64,000 bases of DNA from Hydractinia symbiolongicarpus (Eukaryota; Cnidaria; Hydrozoa; Anthoathecata; Hydractiniidae): the NCBI RefSeq assembly GCF_029227915.1, contig NC_079884.1, positions 28,522,001 through 28,586,000 on the forward strand. Reading direction: 5' to 3'. Below are positions 33,280-48,184 of this stretch, piece by piece. The position numbers and the translations under genes were made by a program. Under the pieces are notes generated by a model. The model made no database searches and was not told where the DNA came from. It saw only the letters and a program-made list of their open reading frames with translations. Position 1 is the first letter of the stretch; every line of letters starts with the position of its first letter.

Positions 33280-36200
33280 TTTGAGTTACAACAGTTGTGT
33301 CACATATTCATACCAACATGTATTTAGCGATAGTATTCGGATATTACTAGGTTGCATCGCTTTTAACAGTGAAACGCTTGACTGTGAGACTTAATTAAAC
33401 TGATTTTGGACTTTGACCTTATAAATGTGATAAATGAGCTAGTTTGACTACAACAATTAACATTCTTCTTAATTTGACATGATTACTGGAACTCAGCGAT
33501 TACACTGGGGGCTGTGGTAGCGCTTTATTAAAAAATTAAGATAAATAAGTCATTTTTACTGTGGGACCAATCCTGGCCGTTAGCTTGCGCTGAAGAAATA
33601 GAGACAGTTTTAAAAACTACCTTTCATTGACTTTCTAACGGTGTCAATCCGTTTGATTTACAACGGTTGCGTCACATATTCGTACCAACATGTATTGGGT
33701 GATTTTCTTCCGATATTACTAAGTTGTATTGCTTTTAACAGTAAAACGATTGACTGTGGGAATAAATATAACTGATTCTGGACTGTGACCTTATAAATGT
33801 GATAAATGAGCCAATTGGTGTCCAAAGAATAACATTCTTCTTAATTTGACATGATTGCTGGAATTCAGCGATTACATTAGGCTCTGTGGTAGCGCTTTAT
33901 TTAAAAATTTAGATAAATAAGTATTTTCTTACTGTGGGACCATTCCTGGCCGTTAGCATGCGCTGAATAAATAGGAACAGTTCCAAAGACTACATTTCAT
34001 TGACTTTCTAGCGGTATAAGTCCGTTTGAGTTAAAACGGTTCTGTCACATATTCGTACCAACATGTATTTAGCGATAGTATTCGGATATTACTAGGTTGC
34101 ATCGCTTTTAACAGTGAAACGCTTGACTGTGGGACTTAATTGAACTGATTTTGGACTTTGACCTTCTAAATGCGATAAATGAGCTAGTTTGACTACAAGA
34201 AATAACATTCTTCTTAATTTAACATGATTGCTGGAACTCAGCGATTACACTGGTCACTGTGGTAGCCCTTTATTACAAAATTGAGATAAACAAGTCATTT
34301 TTTACTGCGGGACCAATCCTAGCCGTTGGCTCGCGCTGAAGAAATAGAGACAGTTTCAAAAACTACATTTCATTGACTTTCTAACGGTGTCAATCCGTTT
34401 GAGTTACAACAGTTGCGTCACATATTCGTACCACCATGTATTTAGTGATTTTCTTCCGATATTACTAAGTTGTATTGCTTTTAACAGTGAAACGATTGAC
34501 TGTGGAAAATAACAGAACTGATTCTGGACTGCGACCTTATAAATGTGATAAATGAGCCAATTGGTCTCCAAGGAATAACATTCTTCTTAATTTGACATGA
34601 TTGCTGGAATTCATCGATTACATTAGGCTCTGTGGTAGCGCTTTATTTAAAAATTTAGATAAATAAGTCTTTTCTCACTGTTGAACCAATCCTGGCCGTT
34701 AGCACGCGCTAAATAAATAGGAACAGTTCGAAAGACTACATTTCATTGACTTTCCAGCGGTATAAATCCGTTTGAGTTACAACGGTTGCGTCACATATTC
34801 GTACAAACATGTAATTAGCCATAGTATTCGGATATTACTATGTTGCATCGCTTTTAACAGTGAAACGCTTGACTGTGGGACTTAATTGAATTGATTTTGG
34901 ACTTTCACCTTATAAATGTGATAAATGAGCCAGTTTGACTACAAGATTTATCATTCTTCTTAATTTGACATGATTGCTGGAACTCAGCGATTACACTGGG
35001 CGCTGTGGTAGCGCTTTATTAAAAAATTAAGATAAATAAATGATTTTTTAATGTGGGACCAATCCTAGCCGTTAGCTCGCGCTGAAGAAATAGAGACAGT
35101 TTCAAAAACTACATTTCATTGACTTTCTAACGGTGTCAATCCGTTTGAGTTACAATGGTTGCGTCACATATTCGTAACAACATGTATTTGGTGATTTTCT
35201 TCCGATATTACTAAGTTGTATTGCTTTTAACAGTGAAACGAGTGACTGTGGAAATTAACAGAACTGATTCTGGACTGCGACCTTATAAATGTGATAAATG
35301 AGCCAATTGGTCTCCAAGGAATAACATTCTTCTTAATTTGACATGATTGCTGGAATTCATCGATTACATTAGGCTCTGTGGTAGCGCTTTATTTAAAAAT
35401 TTAGATAAATAAGTCCTTTTTGCTGTGGGACCAATCCTGGCCGTTAGCACACGCTGAATAAATAGGAACAGTTTCAAAGACTACATTTCATTGACTTTCT
35501 AGCGGTATAAATCTGTTTGAGTTACAACGGTTGTGTCACATATTCATACCAACATGTATTTGGTGATTTGCTTCCAATATTACTAAGTTGTATAGCTTTT
35601 AACAGTGAAAAGATTGACTGTGGGAATTAATAGAACTGATTCTGGACTTTGACCTTATAAATGTGATAAATGAGCTAGTTTGACTACAAGAAATAACATT
35701 CTTCTTAATTTGACATGATTGCTGGAACTCAGCCATTACATTTGGCGCTGTGGTAGCGATTCATTTACAAATTAAGATAAAAAAATCAGTTTTTAATATG
35801 GGACCAATCCTAGCCGTTAGCATGCGCTGAATAAATAGGAACAGTTTCAAAGACTACATTTCATTGACTTTCTAGCGGTATAAATCTGTTTGAGTTACAA
35901 CAGTTGTGTCACATATTCATACCAACATGTATTTAGCGATAGTATTCGGATATTACTAGGTTGCATCGCTTTTAACAGTGAAACGCTTGACTGTGAGACT
36001 TAATTAAACTGATTTTGGACTTTGACCTTATAAATGTGATAAATGAGCTAGTTTGACTACAAGAAATAACATTCTTCTTAATTTGACATGATTACTGGAA
36101 CTCAGCGATTACACTGGGGGCTGTGGTAGCGCTTTATTAAAAAATTAAGATAAATAAGTCATTTTTACTGTGGGACCAATCCTGGCCGTTAGCTTGCGCT

Positions 36201-37006
36201 GAAGAATTAGAGACAGTTTTAAAAACTACCTTTCATTGACTTTCTAACGGTGTCAATCCATTTGAGTTACAACGGTTGCGTCACATATTCGTACCAACAT
36301 GTATTTGGTGATTTTCTTCCGATATTACTAAGTTGTATTGCTTTTAACAGTGAAACGATTGACTGTGGGAATAAATATAACTGATTCTGGACTGTGACCT
36401 TATAAATGTGATAAATGAGCCAATTGGTGTCCAAAGAATAACATTCTTCTTAATTTGACATGATTGCTGGAATTCAGCGATTACATTAGGCTCTGTGGTA
36501 GCGCTTTATTTAAAAATTTAGATAAATAAGTATTTTCTTACTGTGGGACCATTCCTGGCCGTTAGCACGCGCTGAATAAATAGGAACAGTTTCAAAGACT
36601 ACATTTCATTGACTTTCTAGCGGTATAAATCTGTTTGAGTTACAACGGTTGTGTCACATATTCATACCAACATGTATTTGGTGATTTTCTTCCAATATTA
36701 CTAAGTTGTATAGCTTTTAACAGTGAAAAGATTGACTGTGGGAATTAATAGAACTGATTCTGGACTTTGACCTTATAAATGTGATAAATGAGCTAGTTTG
36801 ACTACAAGAAATAACATTCTTCTTAATTTGACATGATTGCTGGAACTCAGCCATTACATTTGGCGCTGTGGTAGCGATTCATTTACAAATTAAGATAAAA
36901 AAATCAGTTTTTAATATGGGACCAATCCTAGCCGTTAGCATGCGCTGAATAAATAGGAACAGTTTCAAAGACTACATTTCATTGACTTTCTAGCGGTATA
37001 AATCTG
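33280..37006. repeat. Block V unit 1: 10-monomer higher-order repeat (3727 bp)
   Basis: Monomer starts are 33280 alpha, 33652 beta, 34025 gamma, 34398 delta, 34771 epsilon, 35144 delta', 35516 zeta, 35889 alpha, 36261 beta and 36634 zeta. Marks are alpha GTGAGACTTAATTAAACTG, beta AATAAATATAACTG, gamma GAGTTAAAACGG, delta GTACCACCATG, epsilon GTAATTAGCCATAG, delta' AACGAGTGACTG and zeta GTGAAAAGATTGACTG. 35144 begins as delta' and ends with the CCTTTTTGCTGTGGG rear of an eta monomer, so epsilon and eta are missing between its parts. Confidence 0.85.
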
Positions 37007-40000
37007 TTTGAGTTACAACAGTTGTGTCACATATTCATACCAACATGTATTTAGCGATAGTATTCGGATATTACTAGGTTGCATCGCTTTTAACAGTGAA
37101 ACGCTTGACTGTGAGACTTAATTAAACTGATTTTGGACTTTGACCTTATAAATGTGATAAATGAGCTAGTTTGACTACAAGAAATAACATTCTTCTTAAT
37201 TTGACATGATTACTGGAACTCAGCGATTACACTGGGGGCTGTGGTAGCGCTTTATTAAAAAATTAAGATAAATAAGTCATTTTTACTGTGGGACCAATCC
37301 TGGCCGTTAGCTTGCGCTGAAGAAATAGAGACAGTTTTAAAAACTACCTTTCATTGACTTTCTAACGGTGTCAATCCGTTTGAGTTACAACAGTTGCGTC
37401 ACATATTCGTACCAACATGTATTTGGTGATTTTCTTCCGATATTACTAAGTTGTATTGCTTTTAACAGTGAAACGATTGACTGTGGGAATAAATATAACT
37501 GATTCTGGACTGTGACCTTATAAATGTGATAAATGAGCCAATTGGTGTCCAAAGAAAAACATTCTTCTTAATTTGACATGATTGCTGGAATTCAGCGATT
37601 ACATTAGTGTCTGTGGTAGCGCTTTATTTAAAAACTTAGATAAATAAGTATTTTCTTACTGTGGAACCATTCCTGGCCGTTAGCACGCGCTGAATAAATA
37701 GGAACAGTTCCAAAGACTACATTTCATTGACTTTCTAGCGGTATAAGTCCGTTTGAGTTAAAACGGTTCTGTCACATATTCGTACCAACATGTATTTAGC
37801 GATAGTATTCGGATATTACTAGGTTGCATCGCTTTTAACAGTGAAACACTTGACTGTGGGACTTAATTGAACTGATTTTGGACTTTGACCTTGTAAATGC
37901 GATAAATGAGCTAGTTTGACTACAAGAAATAACATTCTTCTTAATTTAACATGATTGCTGGAACTCAGCGATTACACTGGTCACTGTGGTAGCGCTTTAT
38001 TACAAAATTAAGATAAACAAGTCATTTTTTACTGCGGGACCAATCCTAGCCGTTGGCTCGCGCTGAAGAAATAGAGACAGTTTCAAAAACTACATTTCAT
38101 TGACTTTCTAACGGTGTCAATCCGTTTGAGTTACAACAGTTGCGTCACATATTCGTACCACCATGTATTTAGTGATTTTCTTCCGATATTACTAAGTTGT
38201 ATTGCTTTTAACAGTGAAACGATTGACTGTGGAAATTAACAGAACTGATTCTGGACTGCGACCTTATAAATGTGATAAATGAGCCAATTTGTCTCCAAGG
38301 AATAACATTCTTCTTAATTTGACATGATTGCTGGAATTCATCGACTACATTAGGCTCTGTGGTAGCGCTTTATTTAAAAATTTAGATAAATAAGTCTTTT
38401 CTCACTGTTGAACCAATCCTGGCCGTTAGCACGCGCTAAATAAATAGGAACAGTTCGAAAGACTACATTTCATTGACTTTCTAGCGGTATAAATCCGTTT
38501 GAGTTACAACGGTTGCGTCACATATTCGTACCAACATGTAATTAGCCATAGTATTCGGATATTACTAGGTTGCATCGCTTTTAACAGTGAAACGCTTGAC
38601 TGTGGGACTTAATTGAACTGATTTTGGACTTTCACCTTATAAATGTGATAAATGAGCCAGTTTGACTACAAGATTTATCATTCTTCTTAATTTGACATGA
38701 TTGCTGGAACTCAGCGATTACACTGGGCGCTGTGGTAGCGCTTTATTAAAAAATTAAGATAAATAAATGATTTTTTAATGTGGGACCAATCCTAGCCGTT
38801 AGCTCGCGCTGAAGAAATAGAGACAGTTTCAAAAACTACATTTCATTGACTTTCTAACGGTGTCAATCCGTTTGAGTTACAACTGTTGCGTCACATATTC
38901 GTACCACCATGTATTTAGTGATTTTCTTCCGATATTACTAAGTTGTATTGCTTTTAACAGTGAAACGAGTGACTGTGGAAATTAACAGAACTGATTCTGG
39001 ACTGCGACCTTATAAATGTGATAAATGAGCCAATTGGTCTCCAAGGAATAACATTCTTCTTAATTTGACATGATTGCTGGAATTCATCGATTACATTAGG
39101 CTCTGTGGTAGCGCTTTATTTAAAAATTTAGATAAATAAGTCTTTTCTCACTGTTGAACCAATCCTGGCCGTTAGCACGCGCTAAATAAATAGGAACAGT
39201 TCGAAAGACTACATTTCATTGACTTTCTAGCGGTATAAATCCGTTTGAATTACAACGGTTGCGTCACATATTCGTACCAACATGTAATTAGCCATAGTAT
39301 TCGGATATTACTAGGTTGCATCGCTTTTAACAGTGAAACGCTTGACTGTGGGACTTAATTGAACTGATTTTGGACTTTGACCTTATAAATGTGATAAATG
39401 AGCCAATTAGTCTCCAGGGAATAACATTCTTTTTAATTTGACATGATTGCTGGAATTCAGCGAATACATTTGGCTCTGTGGTAGCGCTTTATTTAAAAAT
39501 TTAGATAAATAAGTCCTTTTTGCTGTGGGACCAATCCTGGCCGTTAGCACACGCTGAATAAATAGGAACAGTTTCAAAGACTACATTTCATTGACTTTCT
39601 AGCGGTATAAATCTGTTTGAGTTACAACGGTTGTGTCACATATTCATACCAACATGTATTTGGTGATTTGCTTCCAATATTACTAAGTTGTATAGCTTTT
39701 AACAGTGAAAAGATTGACTGTGGGAATTAATAGAACTGATTCTGGACTTTGACCTTATAAATGTGATAAATGAGCTAGTTTGACTACAAGAAATAACATT
39801 CTTCTTAATTTGACATGATTGCTGGAACTCAGCCATTACATTTGGCGCTGTGGTAGCGATTCATTTACAAATTAAGATAAAAAAATCAGTTTTTAATATG
39901 GGACCAATCCTAGCCGTTAGCATGCGCTGAATAAATAGGAACAGTTTCAAAGACTACATTTCATTGACTTTCTAGCGGTATAAATCTGTTTGAGTTACAA

Positions 40001-41106
40001 CAGTTGTGTCACATATTCATACCAACATGTATTTAGCGATAGTATTCGGATATTACTAGGTTGCATCGCTTTTAACAGTGAAACGCTTGACTGTGAGACT
40101 TAATTAAACTGATTTTGGACTTTGACCTTATAAATGTGATAAATGAGCTAGTTTGACTACAAGAAATAACATTCTTCTTAATTTGACATGATTACTGGAA
40201 CTCAGCGATTACACTGGGGGCTGTGGTAGCGCTTTATTAAAAAATTAAGATAAATAAGTCATTTTTACTGTGGGACCAATCCTGGCCGTTAGCTTGCGCT
40301 GAAGAATTAGAGACAGTTTTAAAAACTACCTTTCATTGACTTTCTAACGGTGTCAATCCATTTGAGTTACAACGGTTGCGTCACATATTCGTACCAACAT
40401 GTATTTGGTGATTTTCTTCCGATATTACTAAGTTGTATTGCTTTTAACAGTGAAACGATTGACTGTGGGAATAAATATAACTGATTCTGGACTGTGACCT
40501 TATAAATGTGATAAATGAGCCAATTGGTGTCCAAAGAATAACATTCTTCTTAATTTGACATGATTGCTGGAATTCAGCGATTACATTAGGCTCTGTGGTA
40601 GCGCTTTATTTAAAAATTTAGATAAATAAGTATTTTCTTACTGTGGGACCATTCCTGGCCGTTAGCACGCGCTGAATAAATAGGAACAGTTTCAAAGACT
40701 ACATTTCATTGACTTTCTAGCGGTATAAATCTGTTTGAGTTACAACGGTTGTGTCACATATTCATACCAACATGTATTTGGTGATTTTCTTCCAATATTA
40801 CTAAGTTGTATAGCTTTTAACAGTGAAAAGATTGACTGTGGGAATTAATAGAACTGATTCTGGACTTTGACCTTATAAATGTGATAAATGAGCTAGTTTG
40901 ACTACAAGAAATAACATTCTTCTTAATTTGACATGATTGCTGGAACTCAGCCATTACATTTGGCGCTGTGGTAGCGATTCATTTACAAATTAAGATAAAA
41001 AAATCAGTTTTTAATATGGGACCAATCCTAGCCGTTAGCATGCGCTGAATAAATAGGAACAGTTTCAAAGACTACATTTCATTGACTTTCTAGCGGTATA
41101 AGTCCG
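37007..41106. repeat. Block V unit 2: 11-monomer higher-order repeat (4100 bp)
   Basis: Monomer starts are 37007 alpha, 37379 beta, 37752 gamma, 38125 delta, 38498 epsilon, 38871 delta', 39244 epsilon/eta, 39616 zeta, 39989 alpha, 40361 beta and 40734 zeta. The last four repeat 35516-37006 with a 4100 bp shift, including the rare GAAGAATTAGAG at about 36206 and 40306. 39244 starts as epsilon and ends as eta (CAATTAGTCTCCAGGG), so one monomer has been lost compared with unit 3 at that point. Confidence 0.85.
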
Positions 41107-43717
41107 TTTGAGTTAAAACGGTTCTGTCACATATTCGTACCAACATGTATTTAGCGATAGTATTCGGATATTACTAGGTTGCATCGCTTTTAACAGTGAA
41201 ACACTTGACTGTGGGACTTAATTGAACTGATTTTGGACTTTGACCTTGTAAATGCGATAAATGAGCTAGTTTGACTACAAGAAATAACATTCTTCTTAAT
41301 TTAACATGATTGCTGGAACTCAGCGATTACACTGGTCACTGTGGTAGCGCTTTATTACAAAATTAAGATAAACAAGTCATTTTTTACTGCGGGACCAATC
41401 CTAGCCGTTGGCTCGCGCTGAAGAAATAGAGACAGTTTCAAAAACTATATTTCATTGACTTTCTAACGGTGTCAATCCGTTTGAGTTACAACAGTTGCGT
41501 CACATATTCGTACCACCATGTATTTAGTGATTTTCTTCCGATATTACTAAGTTGTATTGCTTTTAACAGTGAAACGATTGACTGTGGAAATTAACAGAAC
41601 TGATTCTGGACTGCGACCTTATAAATGTGATAAATGAGCCAATTTGTCTCCAAGGAATAACATTCTTCTTAATTTGACATGATTGCTGGAATTCATCGAT
41701 TACATTAGGCTCTGTGGTAGCGCTTTATTTAAAAATTTAGATAAATAAGTCTTTTCTCACTGTTGAACCAATCCTGGCCGTTAGCACGCGCTAAATAAAT
41801 AGGAACAGTTCGAAAGACTACATTTCATTGACTTTCTAGCGGTATAAATCCGTTTGAGTTACAACGGTTGCGTCACATATTCGTACCAACATGTAATTAG
41901 CCATAGTATTCGGATATTACTAGGTTGCATCGCTTTTAACAGTGAAACGCTTGACTGTGGGACTTAATTGAACTGATTTTGGACTTTCACCTTATAAATG
42001 TGATAAATGAGCCAGTTTGACTACAAGATTTATCATTCTTCTTAATTTGACATGATTGCTGGAACTCAGCGATTACACTGGGCGCTGTGGTAGCGCTTTA
42101 TTAAAAAATTAAGATAAATAAATGATTTTTTACTGTGGGACCAATCCTAGCCGTTAGCTCGCGCTGAAGAAGTAGAGACAGTTTCAAAAACTACATTTCA
42201 TTGACTTTCTAACGGTGTCAATCCGTTTGAGTTACAACAGTTGCGTCACATATTCGTACCACCATGTATTTAGTGATTTTCTTCCGATATTACTAAGTTG
42301 TATTGCTTTTAACAGTGAAACGAGTGACTGTGGAAATTAACAGAACTGATTCTGGACTGCGACCTTATAAATGTGATAAATGAGCCAATTGGTCTCCAAG
42401 GAATAACATACTTCTTAATTTGACATGATTGCTGGAATTCATCGATTACATTAGGCTCTGTGGTAGCGCTTTATTTAAAAATTTAGATAAATAAGTCTTT
42501 TCTCACTATTGAACCAATCCTGGCCGTTAGCACGCGCTAAATAAATAGGAACAGTTCGAAAGACTACATTTCATTGACTTTCTAGCGGTATAAATCCGTT
42601 TGAGTTACAACGGTTGCGTCACATATTCGTACCAACATGTAATTAGCCATAGTATTCGGATATTACTAGGTTGCATCGCTTTTAACAGTGAAACGCTTGA
42701 CTGTGGGACTTAATTGAACTGATTTTGCACTTTGACCTTATAAATGTGATAAATGAGCCAGTTTGACTACAAGAAATATCATTCTTCTTAATTTGACATG
42801 ATTGCTGGAACTCAGCGATTACACTGGGCGCTGTGGTAGCGCTTTATTAAAAAATTAAGATAAATAAATGATTTTTTACTGTGGGACCAATCCTAGCCGT
42901 TAGCTCGCGCTGAAGATATAGAGACAGTTTCAAAAACTACATTTCCTTTACTTTCTAACGGTGTCAATCCGTTTGAGTTACAACGGTTGGGTCACATATT
43001 CGTACCAACATGTATTTAGTGATTTTTTTTCCGATATTACTAAGTTGCATCCCTTTTAACAGTGAAACGATTGACTGTGGGACTTAATTGAACTGATTCT
43101 GGAATGTGACCTTATAAATGTGATAAATGAGCCAATTAGTCTCCAGGGAATAACATTCTTTTTAATTTGACATGATTGCTGGAATTCAGCGAATACATTA
43201 GGCTCTGTGGTAGCGCTTTATTTAAAAATTTAGATAAATAAGTCCTTTTTGCTGTGGGACCAATCCTGGCCGTTAGCACACGCTGAATAAATAGGAACAG
43301 TTTCAAAGACTACATTATATTGACTTTCTAGCGGTATAAATCTGTTTGAGTTACAACGGTTGTGTCACATATTCATACCAACATGTATTTGGTGATTTTC
43401 TTCCAATATTACTAAGTTGTATAGCTTTTAACAGTGAAAAGATTGACTGTGGGAATTAATAGAACTGATTCTGGACTTTGACCTTATAAATGTGATAAAT
43501 GAGCTAGTTTGACTACAAGAAATAACATTCTTTTTAATTTGACATGATTGCTAAAACTCAGCCATTACATTTGGCGCTGTGGTAGCGATTCATTTACAAA
43601 TTAAGATAAAAAAATCAGTTTTTAAAATGGGACCAATCCTAGCCGTTTGCGCGCGCTAAAGAAATAGAGACAGTTTCAAATACTACATTTCACTGACTTT
43701 CTAACGGTGTCAGTCCG
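41107..43717. repeat. Block V unit 3: 7-monomer version with intact epsilon and eta
   Basis: Monomer starts are 41107 gamma, 41480 delta, 41853 epsilon, 42226 delta', 42599 epsilon, 42972 eta and 43345 zeta. It keeps the full delta'-epsilon-eta-zeta run that units 1 and 2 have shortened, but it lacks alpha-beta in front of gamma: zeta of unit 2 runs into gamma through a shared AGCGGTATAA stretch. Eta has GATTTTTTTTCCG and GTTGCATCCC. Confidence 0.83.
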
Positions 43718-45950
43718 TTTGAGTTACAACGGTTGCGTCACATATTCGTACCAACATGTATTTAGCGATGGTATTCGGATATTGCTAGGTTGCATCGCTT
43801 TTAACAGTGAAACGCTTGACTGTGGGACTTATTTGAACTGATTTTGGACTTTGACCTTATAAATGTGATAAATGAGGCAGTTTGACTACAAGAAATAACA
43901 TTCTTCTTAATTTGACATGATTGCTGGAACTCAGCGATTACAGTGGGCGCTGTGGTAGCGCTTTATTAAAAAATTAAGACAAATAAGTCATTCTTTACTG
44001 TGGGACCAATCCTAGCTGTTAGCTCGCGCTGAAGAAATAGAGACAGTTTCAAAGACTACCTTTAATTGACTTTCTAACGGTGTCAATCCGTTTGAGTTAC
44101 AACGGTTGCGTCACATATTCGTACCAACATATATTTGGTGATTTTCTTCCAATATTACTAAATTGTATAGCTTTTAACAGTGAAACGATTGACTGTGGGA
44201 ATAAATAGAACTGATTCTGGACTGTGATCTTATAAATGTGATAAATAAGCCAATTGGACTCCAAGGAATAACATTCTTCTTAATTCGACATGATTGCTGG
44301 AATTCAGCGAGTACACTAGGCTCTGTGGTAGCGCTTTATTTAAAAATTTAGATAAATAAATCTTTTTTTACTGTGGGACTAATCCTGGCCGTTAGCACAC
44401 GCTGAATAAATAGGAACAGTTTCAAAGACTACATTTCATTGACTTTCTAGCGGTATAAATCTGTTTGAGTTACAACGGTTGTGTCACATATTCATACCAA
44501 CATGTATTTGGTGATTTTCTTCCAATATTACTAAGTTTTATAGCTTTTAACAGTGAAACGATTTACTGTGGGAATAAATAGAACTGATTCTGGACTTTGA
44601 CCTTATAAATGTGATAAATGAGCTAGTTTGACTACAAGAAATAACATTCTCCTTAATTTGACATGATTGCTGGAATTCATCGATTACATTAGGCTCTGTG
44701 GTAGCGCTTTATTTAAAAATTTAGATAAATAAGTCTTTTCTCACTGTTGAACCAATCCTGGCCGTTAGCGCGCTGAAGAAATAGAGACAGTTTCAAATAC
44801 TAAATTTCATTGACTTTCTAGCGGTATAAATCTGTTTGAGTTACAACGGTTGTGTCACATATTCATACCAACATGTATTTAGCCATAGTATTCGGATATT
44901 ACTAGGTTGCATCGCTTTTAACAGTGAAACGATTGACTGTGGGAATAAATAGAACTGATTCTGGACTTTGACCTTATAAATGTGATAAATGAGCTAGTTT
45001 GACTACAAGAAATAACATTCTTCTTAATTTGACTTGATTACTGAAACTCAGCGATTACACTTGGCGCTGTGGTAGCGATTCATTTAAAAATTAAGATAAA
45101 AAAATCAGTTTTTACTGTGGGACCAATCCTAGCCGTTAGCGCGCTGAAGAATTAGAGACAGTTTCAAATACTACATTTCACTGACTTTCTAACGGTGTCA
45201 GTCCGTTTCAGTTACAACGGTTGCGTCACACATTCGTGCCAACATGTATTTGGTGATTTTCTTCCAATATTACTAAGTTGTATCGCTTTTAACAGTGAAA
45301 CGATTGACTGTGGGACTTAATTGAACTGATTCTGGAATGTGACCTTATAAATGTGATAAATCAGTCAATTGTTGTCCAAAGAATAACATTCTTCTTAATT
45401 TGACATGATTGCTGGAACTCAGCGATTACATTTGCCGCTGTGGTAGCGATTCATTTACAAATTAAGATAAAAAATCAGTTTTTACTGTGGGACCAATCCT
45501 AGCCGTTTGCGCGCGCTGAAGAAATAGAGACAGTTTCAAATACTACATTTCACTGACTTTCTAACGGTGTAAGTCCGTTTGAGTTACAACGGTTGCGTCA
45601 CATATTCGTACCAACATGTATTTAGCGATAGTATTCGGATATTGCTAGGTTGCATCGCTTTTAACAGTGAAACGCTTGACTGTGGGACTTATTTGAACTG
45701 ATTTTGGACTTTGACCTTATAAATGTGATAAATGAGGCAGTTTGACTACAAGAAATAACATTCTTCTTAATTTGACATGATTGCTGGAACTCAGCGATTA
45801 CACTGGGGGCTGTGGTAGCGCTTTATTAAAAAATTAAGACAAATAAGTCATTTTTTACTGTGGGACCAATCCTAGCTCTTAGCTCGCGCTGAAGAAAGAG
45901 AGACAGTTTTAAAAACTACCTTTCATTGACTTTCTAACGGTGTCAATCCG

Positions 45951-47066
45951 TTTGAGTTACAACGGTTTCGTCACATATTCGTACCAACATGTATTTGGTG
46001 ACTTTCTTCCGATATTACTAATTTGTATAGCTTTTAACATTGAAACGATTGACTGTGGGAATAAATAGAACTGATTCTGGACTGTGACCTTATAAATGTG
46101 ATAAATGAGCCAATTGGTTTCCAAAGAATAACATTCTTCTTATTTTGACATGATTGCTGGAACTCAGCGATTACATTTGCCGCTGTGGTAGCGATTCATT
46201 TACAAATTAAGATAAAAAATCAGTTTTTACTGTGGGACCAATCCTAGCCGTTTGCGCGCGCTGAAGAAATAGAGACAGTTTCAAATACTACATTTCACTG
46301 ACTTTCTAACGGTGTCAGTCCGTTTGAGTTACAACGGTTGCGTCACATATTCCTACCAACATGTATTTAGCGATAGTATTCGGATATTGCTAGGTTGCAT
46401 CGCTTTTAACAGTGAAACGCTTGACTGTGGGACTTATTTGAAATGATTTTGGACTCTGACCTTATAAATGTGATAAATGAGGCAGTTTGACTACAAGAAA
46501 TAACATTCTTCTTAATTTGACATGATTGCTGGAACTCAGCGATTACAGTGGGCGCTGTGGTAGCGCTTTATTAAAAAATTAAGACAAATAAGTCATTTTT
46601 TACTGTGGGACCAATCCTAGCTCTTAGCTCGCGCTGAAGAAAGAGAGACAGTTTCAAAAACTACCTTTCATTGACTTTCTAACGGTGTCAATCCGTTTGA
46701 GTTACAACGGTTGCGTCACATATTCGTACCAACATGTATTTGGTGATTTTCTTCCAATATTACTAATTTGTATAGCTTTTAACAGTGAAACGATTGACTG
46801 TGGGAATAAATAGAACTGATTCTGGACTGTGATCTTATAAATGTGATAAATGAGCTAGTTTGACTACAAGAAATAACATTCTTCTTAATTTGACATGATT
46901 GCTGGAACTCAGCGATTACACTGGGGGCTGTGGTAGCGCTTTATTAAAAAATTAAGACATAAGTCATTTTTTACTGTGGGACCAATCCTAGCTCTTAGCT
47001 CGCGCTGAAGAAAGAGAGACAGTTTCAAAAACTACCTTTCATTGACTTTCTAACGGTGTCAATCCG
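45951..47066. repeat. Kappa-theta-lambda trimer, copy 1 (1116 bp)
   Basis: Kappa (45951) has GGTTTCGTCAC, GGTGACTTTCTTCC and ACATTTGCCGCTGTGG. Theta (46323) is B with GCTAGG and GGGACTTATTTG. Lambda (46696) has CTAATTTGTATAGC and an A front joined to a B rear (GAGCTAGTTTGAC, GGGGGCTGTGG). Lambda has lost four bases in AAGACATAAGTC. Confidence 0.82.
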
Positions 47067-48184
47067 TTTGAGTTACAACGGTTGCGTCACATATTCGTAC
47101 CAACATGTATTTGGTGACTTTCTTCCGATATTAGTAATTTTTATAGCTTTTAACAGTGAAACGATTGACTGTGGGAATAAATAGAACTGATTCTGGACTG
47201 TGACCTTATAAATGTGATAAATGAGCCAATTGGTTGCCAAAGAATAACATTCTTCTTATTTTGACATGATTGCTGGAACTCAGCGATTACATTTGCCGCT
47301 GTGGTAGCGATTCATTTACAAATTAAGATAAAAAATCAGTTTTTACTGTGGGACCAATCCTAGCCGTTTGCGCGCGCTGAAGAAATAGAGACAGTTTCAA
47401 ATACTATATTTCACTGACTTTCTAACGGTGTCAGTCCGTTTGAGTTACAACGGTTGCGTCACATATTCGTACCAACATGTATTTAGCGATAGTATTCGGA
47501 TATTGCTAGGTTGCATCGCTTTTAACAGTAAAACGCTTGACTGTGGGTCTTATTTGAACTGATTTTGGACTTTGACCTTATAAATGTGATAAATGAGGCA
47601 GTTTGACTACAAGAAATAACATTCTTCTTAATTTGACATGATTGCTGGAACTCAGCGATTACAGTGGGCGCTGTGGTAGCGCTTTATTAAAAAATTAAGA
47701 CAAATAAGTCATTTTTTACTGTGGGACCAATCCTAGCTCTTAGCTCGCGCTGAAGAAAGAGAGACAGTTTCAAAAACTACCTTTCATTGACTTTCTAACG
47801 GTGTCAATCCGTTTGAGTTACAACGGTTGCGTCACATATTCGTACCAACATGTATTTGGTGATTTTCTTCCAATATTACTAATTTGTATAGCTTTTAACA
47901 GTGTAACGATTGACTGTGGGAATAAATAGAACTGATTCTGGACTGTGATCTTATAAATGTGATAAATGAGCTAGTTTGACTACAAGAAATAACATTCTTC
48001 TTAATTTGACATGATTGCTGGAACTCAGCGATTACACTGGGGGCTGTGGTAGCGCTTTATTAAAAAATTAAGACAAATAAGTCATTTTTTACTGTGGGAC
48101 CAATCCTAGCTCTTAGCTCGCGCTGAAGAAAGAGAGACAGTTTTAAAAACTACCTTTCATTGACTTTCTAACGGTGTCAATCCG
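47067..48184. repeat. Kappa-theta-lambda trimer, copy 2 (1118 bp)
   Basis: It repeats copy 1 with a shift of about 1116 bp. Kappa (47067) has GATATTAGTAATTTTTATAGC, theta is at 47439 and lambda at 47812 (AACAGTGTAACG). The next kappa (48185) starts a third copy but takes an ordinary A rear (GGAATTCAGCG), so the trimer ends there. Confidence 0.82.
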
